Assembly (NCBI RefSeq): GCF_014204715.1
Contig: NZ_JACHLY010000001.1
Location: forward strand, 434,001-498,000
Direction: 5' to 3'
Origin: Streptomonospora salina
Lineage (GTDB): Bacteria > Actinomycetota > Actinomycetes > Streptosporangiales > Streptosporangiaceae
DNA: 64,000 bases
The notes under the pieces are model-generated. The model was given only the letters and a program-made list of their open reading frames with translations. It had not been told where the DNA came from and ran no database searches. The position numbers and the translations under genes were made by a program. The first letter of the stretch is position 1, and every line of letters starts with the position of its first letter. Of this stretch, positions 8,551-17,500 are shown piece after piece.

Positions 8551-8617
8551 CCGATCGAGCGCGCGGATTTTCCCGTCGTGAGCGCTCACACCCCGTAAAA
8601 ACCCCGCGCTCGATCGG
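8551..8617. repeat. Nested inverted repeat with a LacI-type palindrome at its centre
   Basis: Arms 8551-8566 (CCGATCGAGCGCGCGG) and 8604-8617 (CCGCGCTCGATCGG) are complementary except for a 2-base bulge. The central part contains the separate perfect palindrome GTGAGCGCTCAC. The structure lies between the GNAT remnant and the antitoxin remnant and overlaps the end of the latter. It could be a hairpin between convergent remnants or a scar. Confidence 0.5.
8578..8589. promoter_or_regulatory. Orphan LacI-family-type operator palindrome
   Basis: The 12-bp perfect palindrome GTGAGCGCTCAC equals the core of the symmetrised lac operator. It also resembles the GAGCGCTC-centred sites of actinobacterial LacI-family sugar regulators such as CelR of Thermobifida. 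No LacI-family regulator or sugar gene is near, so it is either an orphan or a chance match. Confidence 0.3.
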
Positions 8618-8717
8618 TCCGCAGCCCACCGGGAAGCTGTAGCGCCGCCCGGATCTCTGCGGCGCCGAGCAGGTCGGCGAAGCGGCGCGACGCCTCTGCC
8701 GCGGTCATGGTGCGCAT
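8586..8717 (-). pseudogene. N-terminal remnant of a Phd/YefM-type antitoxin
   Basis: A 43-codon minus-strand frame begins MRTMTAAEASRRFADLLGAA, which is the DNA-binding N-terminus of type II prevent-host-death (Phd/YefM) antitoxins. The matching features are the [TV]xxxEASRxFxDLL pattern and the hydrophobic spacing. The following residues (about 21 onward) lose all similarity and the frame stops before the rest of the ~80-aa family length. No toxin gene (Doc, YoeB or VapC type) is adjacent. This is best read as a decayed toxin-antitoxin locus; a tiny functional repressor cannot be excluded. Confidence 0.55.
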
Positions 8718-8760
8718 GCTCTGAGCGTATGTCCGATCGCCGGATCCGCCGCGGACGTCC

Positions 8761-9354
8761 TCAGGCGCGCTCGCGCAGGTACTCCCACACCTCGGCGACC
8801 CGGGCGTCCAGGTCCTCGGGGGTGCCGGAGTTGTCGACGACGATGTCGGCAGCGGCGCGGCGGCGCTCGCGGGTCGCTTGGGCCTGGATGCGGGCGCGGA
8901 CCTGGTCGGAATCCATGCCGCGGTTGTGCACGACCCGGGCGACCTGCTCCTCCTCGGGGACGTCGACGACCACGACGACGTCGTAGAGGCCGCCGAGGTC
9001 GTTCTCCACCAGCAGCGGGACGTCGTAGACGACGACCGCGTCGGCGGAGGCGCCCTTCATCAGCTCCTCGGTGCGGGCGCCCACCCGCGGATGCACGATC
9101 GCGTTGAGCTTGGCCAGCTTCGCGGTGTCGGAGAAGACGATCTCCCCGAGCTTGGGCCGGTCCAGCCGGCCCTCGTCGGTGAGCACGTCCTCGCCGAACC
9201 CGGCGACGATCTCCTCCAGTCCGGAGGTGCCCGGCTCGACCACCTCGCGGGATATCCGATCGGCGTCGATGATCAGCGCGCCGCGGCCCTCCAGCCTCCG
9301 GGCCACCGCGCTCTTGCCGGATCCGATTCCTCCGGTGAGTCCCACACGCAGCAT
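8761..9354 (-). CDS. coaE: Dephospho-CoA kinase
   Basis: Final enzyme of coenzyme A synthesis; phosphorylates the 3'-hydroxyl of dephospho-CoA using ATP. The 197-aa protein starts [20 protein letters not shown] with the P-loop GGIGSGKS at 8-15. It continues with the family features [15 protein letters not shown] (about 31-45), HPRVG and DVPLLVE. Length equals the single-domain bacterial enzyme; the C-terminal UPF0157 extension of mycobacterial CoaE is absent. The start at 9354 is chosen over longer in-frame starts because it places the P-loop at the usual distance. It lies ten bases downstream of a GNAT gene and probably shares its transcript. Confidence 0.95.
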   Translation of the reverse strand: MLRVGLTGGIGSGKSAVARRLEGRGALIIDADRISREVVEPGTSGLEEIVAGFGEDVLTDEGRLDRPKLGEIVFSDTAKLAKLNAIVHPRVGARTEELMKGASADAVVVYDVPLLVENDLGGLYDVVVVVDVPEEEQVARVVHNRGMDSDQVRARIQAQATRERRRAAADIVVDNSGTPEDLDARVAEVWEYLRERA

Positions 9355-9364
9355 GCCGGCGACC

Positions 9365-9877
9365 CTAAACGCCGGCGGGCCGGGGCTCGCGCCCGGGGAC
9401 CGCCTTGCGCATGTGCACCAGCGCCACATGCTCGGACATGCGCTCGCGGTGGGTCTCGGCGTAGCCCAGGCCGCGGTAGAGGCGCAGGTCGGTCGCGTTC
9501 TGCTGCCCGGTGACGGCGGCGAACACGGCGACGTCGGGATGGGCGTGCACCAAGCGCTCCTCCACGGACCGCATCAGCGCCCGGGCGATGCCGCGGCGGC
9601 GCCGGTCGGGCGCCACGCACAGCCGGCTGACCAGCCCGGTGCCGCCCTCAGCGCGCCCGCGTACCGCGCCGACGATCCGCGTGCCCTCGACGGCTGTGCG
9701 CACGTGCCCGCGGGCGATGGCACTGCGGACGTTGTCGAGCGTCTCCGCCAGCGCGAGGACGAACGGGTCGCCGTACAGCTGGGCCTCGTCGACGAACGCG
9801 GCCCGCTGCAGCGTCCAGATTTCGCCGGCGTCCTCGGCCGCTGCGGCCCGGACGGTCGGGTCGGGCGGGGTGGGCAT
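9365..9877 (-). CDS. GNAT-family N-acetyltransferase
   Basis: A 170-aa single-domain GNAT enzyme. Core motifs are [23 protein letters not shown] (quoted in part; R/QxxGxG/A loop, about residues 80-102) and the later [17 protein letters not shown] segment. GGGAG eight bases before the ATG at 9877 fixes the start. It sits between rpsA and coaE on the same strand, with only ten bases to coaE. The substrate cannot be predicted; its position beside rpsA could hint at a ribosomal-protein substrate, but the sequence gives no direct support for that. Confidence 0.82.
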   Translation of the reverse strand: MPTPPDPTVRAAAAEDAGEIWTLQRAAFVDEAQLYGDPFVLALAETLDNVRSAIARGHVRTAVEGTRIVGAVRGRAEGGTGLVSRLCVAPDRRRRGIARALMRSVEERLVHAHPDVAVFAAVTGQQNATDLRLYRGLGYAETHRERMSEHVALVHMRKAVPGREPRPAGV

Positions 9878-9925
9878 CGCTGCTCCCGTGGTCCATGGAC
9901 GAACGCGGCTGCGGCGAGCATAGCG

Positions 9926-9957
9926 AAGGGCCGCCCCCGTTTCCGGGAGCGGCCCTT
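9926..9957 (-). terminator. Hairpin downstream of rpsA
   Basis: AAGGGCCGCCCCCG and CGGGAGCGGCCCTT form a 14-bp stem with one mismatch and a TTTC-like small loop, 33 bases beyond the rpsA stop. It is the likely end of the rpsA message. Confidence 0.6.
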
Positions 9958-9990
9958 GGCGATTCGCGTGCCGAGCGTGCGGCGAGGGTC

Positions 9991-11493
9991 TTAGCCCTCG
10001 TTGCCGCCGGCGAGCTTCTCGCGCAGCGCGGCCAGCGCCTCGTCGGAGGCGAGGGCGCCACCGGTGTCGGGCTCGGGCGCGGCAGGGGCGCTCGGGGCCG
10101 CCGCGGCGGGGGCGGCTTCGTCTTCGCCGCCCTCGTACGGGGCCTCGGTGCCGGCCTCGGCCTCGGCGGCCTGGGCCTCCTCGACCTGCTTGCGGTGCGC
10201 CTCGAAGCGGGCCTGGGCCAGAGCGTACTGGCGCTCCCACTCGTCGCGCTGGGTCTCGAAGCCCTCGAGCCACTCGCCGCTGTCGGGGTCGAAGCCCTCC
10301 GGGTACTTGTAGTTGCCCTGCTCGTCGTAGTCGGCCGCCATGCCGTAGAGCGTCGGGTCGAAGTCGACCTGGTCGGGCGAGACGCTCTCGTTGGCCTGCT
10401 TCAGCGAAAGGCTGATGCGCCGGCGGTCGAGGTCGATGTCGATGATCTTGACGAAGATCTCGGTACCGACCTGGACGACCTGCTCGGGGATCTCCACGTG
10501 GCGCTCGGCCAGCTCGGAGATGTGCACCAGACCCTCGATGCCCTCCTCGACGCGGACGAACGCGCCGAAGGGAACGAGCTTGGTGACCTTGCCGGGAACG
10601 ACCTGGCCGATCTGGTGCGTGCGGGCGAACTGCTGCCAGGGGTCTTCCTGCGTGGCCTTGAGCGACAGGGAGACGCGCTCGCGCTCCATGTCGACGTCGA
10701 GGACCTCGACCGTGACCTCCTGGCCGACCTCGACGACCTCGCTGGGGTGGTCGATGTGCTTCCAGGACAGCTCGGACACGTGCACGAGCCCGTCGACACC
10801 GCCCAGGTCGACGAAGGCGCCGAAGTTCACTATCGACGAAACGACACCCTTGCGGATCTGGCCCTTCTGCAAGGTGTTGAGGAAGGTCTGGCGGACCTCG
10901 GACTGGGTCTGCTCCAGCCAGGCGCGGCGGGAGAGCACGACGTTGTTGCGGTTCTTGTCGAGCTCGATGATCTTGGCTTCGAGCTCGCGGCCCACGTAAG
11001 GCTGGAGGTCGCGCACCCGGCGCATCTCCACGAGCGAGGCCGGCAGGAAGCCGCGGAGTCCGATGTCGAGGATCAGACCGCCCTTGACGACCTCGATCAC
11101 CGTGCCGGTGACGACGCCCTCCTCTTCCTTGATCTTCTCGATCGTGCCCCAGGCGCGCTCGTACTGCGCGCGCTTCTTGGACAGGATGAGGCGGCCTTCC
11201 TTGTCCTCCTTCTGGAGGACGAGGGCCTCGACGTGGTCGCCGACCGCCACGACTTCGCCTGGGTCGACGTCGTGCTTGATCGACAGTTCCCGGGACGGGA
11301 TAACACCCTCGGTCTTGTAGCCGATATCGAGCAAGACCTCGTCTCGATCGACCTTCACGATGGTGCCTTCGACAATGTCACCGTCGTTGAAGTACTTGAT
11401 GGTCTCGTCGATCGCCGCGAGGAAGGCTTCCTCGGACCCGATGTCGTTGACCGCTACCTGGGGTGTCGAGGTTGCCTCTGTGCTGCTCGTCAT
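9991..11493 (-). CDS. rpsA: 30S ribosomal protein S1
   Basis: RNA-binding ribosomal protein that helps recruit mRNA to the 30S subunit. The 500-aa protein has the actinobacterial four-S1-domain layout: repeats at about 35-105, 120-190, 205-275 and 290-365, each with the GxVxxxxxxGxFVxxxxxxGLVHxSE pattern in the last two. An acidic Ala/Glu-rich tail follows. I start at MTSSTEATSTPQVAVND, as in Streptomyces, rather than at the ATG 27 bases upstream. The 422-base gap upstream presumably carries its promoter. Confidence 0.97.
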   Translation of the reverse strand: MTSSTEATSTPQVAVNDIGSEEAFLAAIDETIKYFNDGDIVEGTIVKVDRDEVLLDIGYKTEGVIPSRELSIKHDVDPGEVVAVGDHVEALVLQKEDKEGRLILSKKRAQYERAWGTIEKIKEEEGVVTGTVIEVVKGGLILDIGLRGFLPASLVEMRRVRDLQPYVGRELEAKIIELDKNRNNVVLSRRAWLEQTQSEVRQTFLNTLQKGQIRKGVVSSIVNFGAFVDLGGVDGLVHVSELSWKHIDHPSEVVEVGQEVTVEVLDVDMERERVSLSLKATQEDPWQQFARTHQIGQVVPGKVTKLVPFGAFVRVEEGIEGLVHISELAERHVEIPEQVVQVGTEIFVKIIDIDLDRRRISLSLKQANESVSPDQVDFDPTLYGMAADYDEQGNYKYPEGFDPDSGEWLEGFETQRDEWERQYALAQARFEAHRKQVEEAQAAEAEAGTEAPYEGGEDEAAPAAAAPSAPAAPEPDTGGALASDEALAALREKLAGGNEG

Positions 11494-11915
11494 GTGTGGG
11501 TGGACTCCGGATACGGACATTGGCAGAATAGGTGCGCCGCGGAATCACGCGGCCGGATCACCACCGTGCGAAACGCATTCGGACCTGAATCGAAGAATCG
11601 CGAATTCGGGCCCTACCGTGAATCCCAGGTGCCGACCGGCTTTCGCCCCCGATGCCTCGGGGTTCGAGTCGAGTATGCGGTCTGGCTGTCACACCGGCAC
11701 GATCTCCGAGGTCGAGTTGCGCACGCGAGTCCACAACGCTCTTGGCACAATATGAGACGCGGGCCTCCAGGTCAATCGGAAGCGGCCGAGTGCCCCGGCC
11801 TCCCGGCCCGGCCGGCGTCGCCGCGGCGCACCACCGCGCCCCCGCCGGCGCCGGCCCGCGCAGGCGGCGCCGCCGCGCTCGCCGCATACGGCCGAGCCGG
11901 CCACCGAGGCGTCGC
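11494..11915. other. Intergenic region upstream of rpsA
   Basis: About 420 bases between arfB and rpsA. The part near 11520-11760 is less GC-rich than its surroundings and probably holds the rpsA promoter and leader. Short open frames here are Arg/Pro/Gly-rich and unsupported. I recognise no riboswitch or operator. Confidence 0.4.
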
Positions 11916-12347
11916 CTACTCGTCACCGCCGCGCCCGCGCATGCGCTTGACCTGGCCGCGGCGCTTCTTGGCCGCCAAGCGGCGCTCGGTCGACCCGCGG
12001 GTGGGCCGGGTCGAGCGCCGGGAGCGCGGGCCGGGGGCGGCCGCCCCGGACAGCAGGCCGGCCAGGCGCTCGCGCGCGAGGTCGCGGTTGCGGGCCTGGG
12101 AGCGGGACTCCTCGACGGTGACGGTCAGCACGGTCCCGCTCAGACGCCCCGACAGCCGACTCAGCGCACGCTCGCGCTGCTCGGGCGTCAGCGACTCCGT
12201 GGCGGCCACGTCCACCGACAGCGAGACCCGGGTGTCGGCGGTGTCGGCGTGCTGGCCGCCCGGTCCGCCCGAACGGGAGAACCGCCACGCGAGTTCGCGT
12301 TCGCGCAACGCGACCCGGGGTCCGTCGGGGCCGCGGGATGCCGGCAT
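11916..12347 (-). CDS. arfB: Alternative ribosome-rescue factor ArfB (peptidyl-tRNA hydrolase)
   Basis: A 143-aa release-factor-like protein that frees stalled non-stop ribosomes by hydrolysing the peptidyl-tRNA. The catalytic loop reads SGGPGGQHADT, with GGQ at residues 30-32. The C-terminus is a basic tail (RLAAKKRRGQVKRMRGR) like the one that threads into the empty mRNA channel. There is no codon-recognition domain, which separates it from RF1/RF2. GGAGG at good spacing sets the start at 12347. It lies downstream of polA on the same strand, about 125 bases away. Confidence 0.9.
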   Translation of the reverse strand: MPASRGPDGPRVALRERELAWRFSRSGGPGGQHADTADTRVSLSVDVAATESLTPEQRERALSRLSGRLSGTVLTVTVEESRSQARNRDLARERLAGLLSGAAAPGPRSRRSTRPTRGSTERRLAAKKRRGQVKRMRGRGGDE

Positions 12348-12472
12348 CGCACTCGCCTCCTTGCGGACTGCGCCCGCCTCGGCACCGGATTCGCCGGGCG
12401 CGGGGTGTCGGCGTCGGTCTCGGGGCGGACTGCCCGCCGGCGACACGCGCGCCGACCGGCCGCACCGGCCGC

Positions 12473-15250
12473 TCAGTGCGCGGCGTCGTGCCAGTCGCGC
12501 CCCACGCCCACCGAGACGGCGAGCGGCACCCGCAGATCATAGGCGCCCGACATCTTTTCCGACACCAGTTTCCGGACGGCGCCGAGCTCGTCCTCGGTGA
12601 CCTCCAGCACGAGTTCGTCGTGGACCTGCAGCAGCACCCGGGAGCGGTATCCGCCCTCGGCCAGCCCGGCCTGGACGTCGAGCATGGCGACCTTGATGAT
12701 GTCGGCGGCCGACCCCTGGATGGGCGCGTTCAGCGCCATGCGCTCGGCCATGTCGCGGCGCTGGCGGTTGTCGCTGGTGAGGTCGGGCAGGTAGCGGCGA
12801 CGGCCCAGCATGGTCTCGGTGTAGCCGTCGCGGCGGGCGCGCTCGACGACGGCGTGCAGGTAGTCGCGCACCCCGCCGAACTGCACGAAGAAGTCGTCCA
12901 CGAGGCTCTTGGCCTCCTTGGGTGCGATCCCCAGCTGCTGGGACAGCCCGTACTCGCTGAGCCCGTAGGCCAGGCCGTAGTTCATCGCCTTGATCCGGGC
13001 GCGGGCCTGGTCGTCGACCTCGTCGACGCCTACGCCGAACACGCGGGCCGCGATCTCGGCGTGGAAGTCGCGGCCGGTCTGGAAGGCCTCGATGAGCGCC
13101 TCGTCCGCGGAGAGGTGGGCCATGATCCGCAGCTCGATCTGGCTGTAGTCGGCCGTAAGGAGGTCGTGATAGCCCGCGCCGACCACAAAGGCGCGGCGGA
13201 TGCGCCGCCCGGCCTCGGTGCGCACGGGGATGTTCTGCAAGTTGGGTTCGACCGAGCTGAGGCGGCCGGTGGCCGCCACGGTCTGGTTGTAGGTGGTGTG
13301 GATGCGCCCGTCGTCGGCGACGGTCTTGATCAGGCCCTCGACCGTGGTGCGCAGCCGGGTCTGGTCGCGGTGGCGCAGCAGGATGCCCGGCAGCGGATGG
13401 TCGGTGCGCCCGGCCAGCCAGGTCAGCGCGTCGGCGTCGGTGGTGTAGCCGGTCTTGATCTTCTTGGTCTTGGGCAGGTCGAGCTCGTCGAAGAGGACCT
13501 GCTGGAGCTGCTTGGGCGAGCCGAGGTTGAATTCGCGGCCCACCGCCCGGTGCGCCTCGTCGACCGCCTCGCGCACCGCGGCGGCGAACTCCTGCTCCAG
13601 CGAGTCGAGATAGGCGCGGTCGGCGGCGATGCCGGCGCACTCCATCCGCGCCAGCACCCGCAGCAGCGGCAGCTCCACGTCGCGCAGCAGGGCCGCGCCG
13701 CCGCGCTTGTCCAGGTCGGCGTCGAGCCCGGCGGCCAGGTCGAGGGTGGCGCGGGCGTAGGTGGCCAGCTCCCGGCGCTCGGCGGCGCGCGGATCGGACT
13801 CGCCCTCGTCGCCGCCCGCGCCGCCGATGTCCAAGGAGAGCTGGCCGGAGTCGCCCTGCTGCTCGCCGAGCTCGCGGTTGAGGAAGCGCCGGCACAGGTC
13901 GGCCAGATCGAACTTGCGCCCGCCGGGTTGCACGAGGTAAGCGGCGAGTGCGGGGTCGCTGGTGAGACCGCCCAGCTCGAACCCGTGGGCCCACAAGGCC
14001 AGCAGCGGCCCTTTCGCCTCGTGCAGGGCTTTGGGCAGCTCGGGGTCGGCCAGCCAGGCGGCCAGAGCGGAGGCGTCCTCGGCGCCGAGTTCGGCGGGGT
14101 CGGCCCACAGCGCCGGGCCCTGGGCCGTGGCGATCGCGATGCCGGTGAGGGTGCCGGCGCCCGCGCCCCAGGTCCCGGCGAAGGCCGCGCCGCAGCGGGC
14201 GCCGTCCGCGGCGTTGGCCCGCAGCCAGGAGCCGAGTTCTCCGGGGGCGGGCACGGTCAGCTCGACGGTGAAACCCTCGTCCTCGGCCGGTGCGTCGTCG
14301 CCCCGGGGGTCGCCGAGAACGGCGAACAGGCGGTCGCGCAGGGTGGAGGCGAATTCCAGGTTGTCGAAGAGGCCGTCCACGGCGGAGCGGTCGGCCTGGA
14401 CGCGGGTGAGCCCGTCGACGGGCCGCTCCAGCTCGATGTCGGGGTCGAGGCGGTTGAGCTGCTGGTTGCGCAGGACCTGGTCGAGGTGCTCGCGCAGGTT
14501 CTGCCCGGCCTTGCCGGTGAGTTCGTCGGCGCGGGCGACGAGGTCGTCCAGCGAGCCGTACTTGGCGATCCACTTGGCGGCGGTCTTGGGGCCGACTCCG
14601 GGCACACCGGGCAGGTTGTCGGCCTTCTCGCCGACGAGGGCGGCGAGGTCGCGATAGCGCTCGGGCGGAACGCCGTACTTGGTCTCGACGGCCTCCGGGG
14701 TCATGCGGGTGAGCTCGGAGATGCTGCGGCCCGGGTAGAGCACCGTGCAGGTGTCGTCCACCAGTTGGAAGGCGTCGCGGTCGCCGGAGGCGATGAGGGT
14801 CTCCATGCCGTGCTCGCGTGCGCGGGCGGTGAGGGTGGCGATGACGTCGTCGGCTTCGTAGCCGGTGGCCGACACGCTGGCGATGCCGACCATCTTCAGC
14901 AGCTCCTGGACGAACTCCACCTGGGAGGGCAGTTCCGGCGGCGTCTCGTTGCGCCCGGCCTTGTAGTCGGCGTAGGTCTCGTGGCGGAAAGTGGGCCCCG
15001 ACAGGTCCCAGGCCACCGCGATGTGCGTGGGCGATTCGTCGCGCAGCAGCTTGATCAGCATCGAGGTGAAGCCGTAGACGGCGTTGGTGGACTGGCCCGT
15101 GCTGGTCGTGAACTTCTCGGCGGGTAGCGCGAAGAATGCGCGAAACGCCATGGAATGGCCGTCCAGCAGTAGCAGCCGCCCGTTTTCGGGCGGGGGCTGC
15201 TGCGCCGTCGGCGTACCGTTCTGTCCGGGGGTCTGCTCTGTCGTCGCCAC
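12473..15250 (-). CDS. polA: DNA polymerase I
   Basis: A 925-aa repair and Okazaki-fragment-processing polymerase. Residues about 24-315 form the 5'-nuclease (DGHSMAFRAFFALP near the start, YEADDVIATL, GDRDAFQLV, GVPGVGPKTAAKW helix-hairpin-helix). Residues about 330-530 are the 3'-5' exonuclease fold. It lacks the DxE metal-binding motif, so proofreading is probably absent, as in mycobacterial and Taq Pol I. The polymerase carries motif A (DYSQIELRIMAH), motif B around RRDMAERMALNAPIQGSAAD and motif C (QVHDELVLE). The start is a GTG at 15250 followed by a Gln/Pro-rich leader; no strong ribosome-binding site is visible. Divergent from the thioesterase gene. Confidence 0.97.
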   Translation of the reverse strand: MATTEQTPGQNGTPTAQQPPPENGRLLLLDGHSMAFRAFFALPAEKFTTSTGQSTNAVYGFTSMLIKLLRDESPTHIAVAWDLSGPTFRHETYADYKAGRNETPPELPSQVEFVQELLKMVGIASVSATGYEADDVIATLTARAREHGMETLIASGDRDAFQLVDDTCTVLYPGRSISELTRMTPEAVETKYGVPPERYRDLAALVGEKADNLPGVPGVGPKTAAKWIAKYGSLDDLVARADELTGKAGQNLREHLDQVLRNQQLNRLDPDIELERPVDGLTRVQADRSAVDGLFDNLEFASTLRDRLFAVLGDPRGDDAPAEDEGFTVELTVPAPGELGSWLRANAADGARCGAAFAGTWGAGAGTLTGIAIATAQGPALWADPAELGAEDASALAAWLADPELPKALHEAKGPLLALWAHGFELGGLTSDPALAAYLVQPGGRKFDLADLCRRFLNRELGEQQGDSGQLSLDIGGAGGDEGESDPRAAERRELATYARATLDLAAGLDADLDKRGGAALLRDVELPLLRVLARMECAGIAADRAYLDSLEQEFAAAVREAVDEAHRAVGREFNLGSPKQLQQVLFDELDLPKTKKIKTGYTTDADALTWLAGRTDHPLPGILLRHRDQTRLRTTVEGLIKTVADDGRIHTTYNQTVAATGRLSSVEPNLQNIPVRTEAGRRIRRAFVVGAGYHDLLTADYSQIELRIMAHLSADEALIEAFQTGRDFHAEIAARVFGVGVDEVDDQARARIKAMNYGLAYGLSEYGLSQQLGIAPKEAKSLVDDFFVQFGGVRDYLHAVVERARRDGYTETMLGRRRYLPDLTSDNRQRRDMAERMALNAPIQGSAADIIKVAMLDVQAGLAEGGYRSRVLLQVHDELVLEVTEDELGAVRKLVSEKMSGAYDLRVPLAVSVGVGRDWHDAAH

Positions 15251-15448
15251 AGGTGAATCCTAGGATGCCGTGCGGACATTCGCGCGTTGCGCCGTTCGAC
15301 CGGGGCCGTCGGCTCGCGGGCCGCGGCGCCTGCGGCGTCCGACGGGCCGGCGCCGGCAGGTGCGCGCGGCGACGACGGCGGGGCGGTGCCCGCGGGCGCC
15401 CGGCGCCGGCGGCGGCCCCGACACCACACGGGAGGCGGGAAGAGACCG

Positions 15449-15865
15449 ATGGCGATCGACGCGGACCGGCTGGCCGAGATGACCGGCGCCGGCAACATGG
15501 GCGGCACCCTCGGCGAGCGGATGGGGCTGGAGCTGCTGGAAGCCTCGTCCGAGCGCGTGGTGGGGCGGATGCCGGTGGAGGGAAACACCCAGCCCTACGG
15601 GATCCTGCACGGGGGCGCTTCGTGCGTGCTGGCCGAGACGCTGGGCTCGGTGGGGTCGATGCTCCACGCGGGTGAAGGCCGGATCGCCATGGGAATCGAG
15701 ATCAACGCGACCCATCACCGCAGCGTCGGCGAGGGCCGCATCACCGGCGTGGCCGAGGCCGTCCACCTCGGCCGCACGCTGGCCAGCTGGGACATCTCCG
15801 TCACCGACGACCGGGACCGCCGGGTGTGCACCGCGCGTCTGACCTGCATGCTGCGCGACGCCTGA
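15449..15865 (+). CDS. PaaI/YbdB-type hotdog-fold thioesterase
   Basis: A 138-aa hotdog protein. The family motif YGILHGGASCVLAET (50-64) contains the HGG loop that positions the acyl-CoA thioester. GIEINATHHRSVGEGRITGVAE matches the core strands (quoted in part). Length and motif fit the PaaI/menaquinone-pathway thioesterase (DHNA-CoA) group; the exact substrate cannot be fixed. GGGAGG lies about 12 bases before the ATG. In actinomycetes a thioesterase divergent from polA is common, but its role is not known from context. Confidence 0.87.
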   Translation: MAIDADRLAEMTGAGNMGGTLGERMGLELLEASSERVVGRMPVEGNTQPYGILHGGASCVLAETLGSVGSMLHAGEGRIAMGIEINATHHRSVGEGRITGVAEAVHLGRTLASWDISVTDDRDRRVCTARLTCMLRDA

Positions 15866-16220
15866 CCGGCCGGCGTGCGGGGTGCGGCGCCGGGACCGGT
15901 TCACCGGCGCCGCACCGCGGCGCGGACGGGGCGCCGGGACGCTCGGCGGCCGCGCGCCGCAGTGCACTCGGCGTGGTCACCGAGGATGAGCATCACGGCG
16001 CGATTCGTGAAAATCGGCTCTGAGCAGCGAATATGCCGCCGGCATGGGACTACGGAGAGATAACGGCATGAATCCGACTCGGCACCGAGATGCCATCCGG
16101 CCTACCGCGATCGGACCGCGTGTGTTTAAGCTCCGCTAACGCCCGTGGTTAAGTGCGATCACCCTCGCAGCGGCCACGGCGCCCCCAGCGCTACCCAGCC
16201 GGTTGAACGGAGTGTCCTCG
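15866..16220. other. Intergenic region upstream of the amino-acid-binding lipoprotein gene
   Basis: About 355 bases. The second half (16000-16160) is less GC-rich and contains TTAAG-type words near 16124 and 16149, which may mark the promoter of the following gene. No operator could be assigned. Confidence 0.35.
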
Positions 16221-17462
16221 ATGCCAAGCAAGAAGGCCCTCAGCGTTACCGCGGCGGCCGCGGCCCTCACCCTCGGGTTGGCCGCCTGCGGCGGCGGAGG
16301 CGGAGACGAAGGCGGTGGCGGCGACGATCCGCTGCAGTACGGATACGTCTTCCCCGAGACCGGGGACCTCTCCCACCTCGGACCGCCCCAGATCAGCGCC
16401 GCCAAGTACGCGCTGCAGGAGATCAACGACGCCGGCGGCGTGCTCGACTCGGAGGTCCCCGGCATCCTGTCCGGGGACGAGGCCAACGACGCGGCCCAGG
16501 CCAACGACGCCGCCGGCCGCCTCATCGACCAGGACGCCGACATCATCCTGGGCGCAGCCGCCTCGGGCATGACCCAGGCCATCATGGACTCCGTCACCGG
16601 CGCCGAGGTCGTCCAGTGCTCGGGCTCCAACACCGCGCCCGGCCTGGCCGCCGAGGACGACACGGGCTACTACTGGCGCACCGCGCCCAGCGACACCATG
16701 CAGGGCCCGGTCCTCGCCCAGCAGATCGCCCAGGACGGCCACCAGAGCGTCGCGATCTCCTACCGGGCCGACGACTACGGCGAAGGCCTGGCGAACGCCG
16801 CCGCCGACGCGCTGGAGCAGAACGGCATCGAGGTCGCCGCGAACGAGGGGTACGACCCCAACACCGCCAACTTCGACTCGGTCGTCAGCGACATCTCCGC
16901 CGCCGACGCCGACGCGGTCGTGCTGGTCGCCTTCGAGGAGGGCGTGCAGATCATCACCGGCCTGATCGAGGACGGTGTCAGCGCCGACACGATGTACGGC
17001 ACCGACGGCCTGAACGACGAGACCCTGGCCGAGAAGATCGACGCCCAGGACTCCAGCACCGTCGCCGGCTTCCAGGGCACCGCGCCCGACAACGGCGAGC
17101 AGGAGTTCATCGACGGCCTGCAGTCCTTCGACGAGGAGCTGGAGGTCCTCCAGTTCTCCGGGCAGGTCTACGACTGCGGCATCGTCACGGCTCTGGCCGC
17201 CGAGCAGGCCGAGAGCACCGATCCCACGGTCTTCGTCGAGGAGATCCGCTCGGTCTCGCGTGAGGGCACCGAGTGCTCCGGCTTCCAGGAGTGCAAGGAC
17301 CTGATCGCCGACGGCGAGGACATCGACTACCAGGGTGTCAGCGGTCCGCTGAACTTCGACGAGGACGGCAACGTCACCTCGGCGACGTTCCAGATCTACG
17401 GCTACGGCGACGACGGGGCCCACAGCAAGCAGGACGAGATCACCGTGGACTCCGAGGCCTAA
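16221..17462 (+). CDS. Branched-chain amino-acid ABC transporter, substrate-binding lipoprotein (LivK-like)
   Basis: A 413-aa periplasmic-binding-fold lipoprotein that would capture Leu/Ile/Val or related amino acids for the LivHMGF importer encoded just downstream. A type II signal peptide ends in the lipobox LGLAACG with lipidated Cys23, followed by a Gly-rich linker. The receptor domain starts at YGYVFPETGDLSHLG, the usual type I ligand-binding opening. GGAG nine bases upstream supports the ATG at 16221. Unlike the usual single-strand liv operon, this gene faces livF (convergent), so it must have its own promoter. Two cysteine pairs in the C-terminal half (ECSGFQECKD region) suggest a disulfide. 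Confidence 0.9.
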   Translation: MPSKKALSVTAAAAALTLGLAACGGGGGDEGGGGDDPLQYGYVFPETGDLSHLGPPQISAAKYALQEINDAGGVLDSEVPGILSGDEANDAAQANDAAGRLIDQDADIILGAAASGMTQAIMDSVTGAEVVQCSGSNTAPGLAAEDDTGYYWRTAPSDTMQGPVLAQQIAQDGHQSVAISYRADDYGEGLANAAADALEQNGIEVAANEGYDPNTANFDSVVSDISAADADAVVLVAFEEGVQIITGLIEDGVSADTMYGTDGLNDETLAEKIDAQDSSTVAGFQGTAPDNGEQEFIDGLQSFDEELEVLQFSGQVYDCGIVTALAAEQAESTDPTVFVEEIRSVSREGTECSGFQECKDLIADGEDIDYQGVSGPLNFDEDGNVTSATFQIYGYGDDGAHSKQDEITVDSEA

Positions 17463-17500
17463 GGCCGCTTACGCGCAGGCGCGCACCGCCTGCGGCACAG

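Noticed and set aside
12338-15127. 929-codon plus-strand frame opposite polA
   Set aside because: Antisense shadow of polA.
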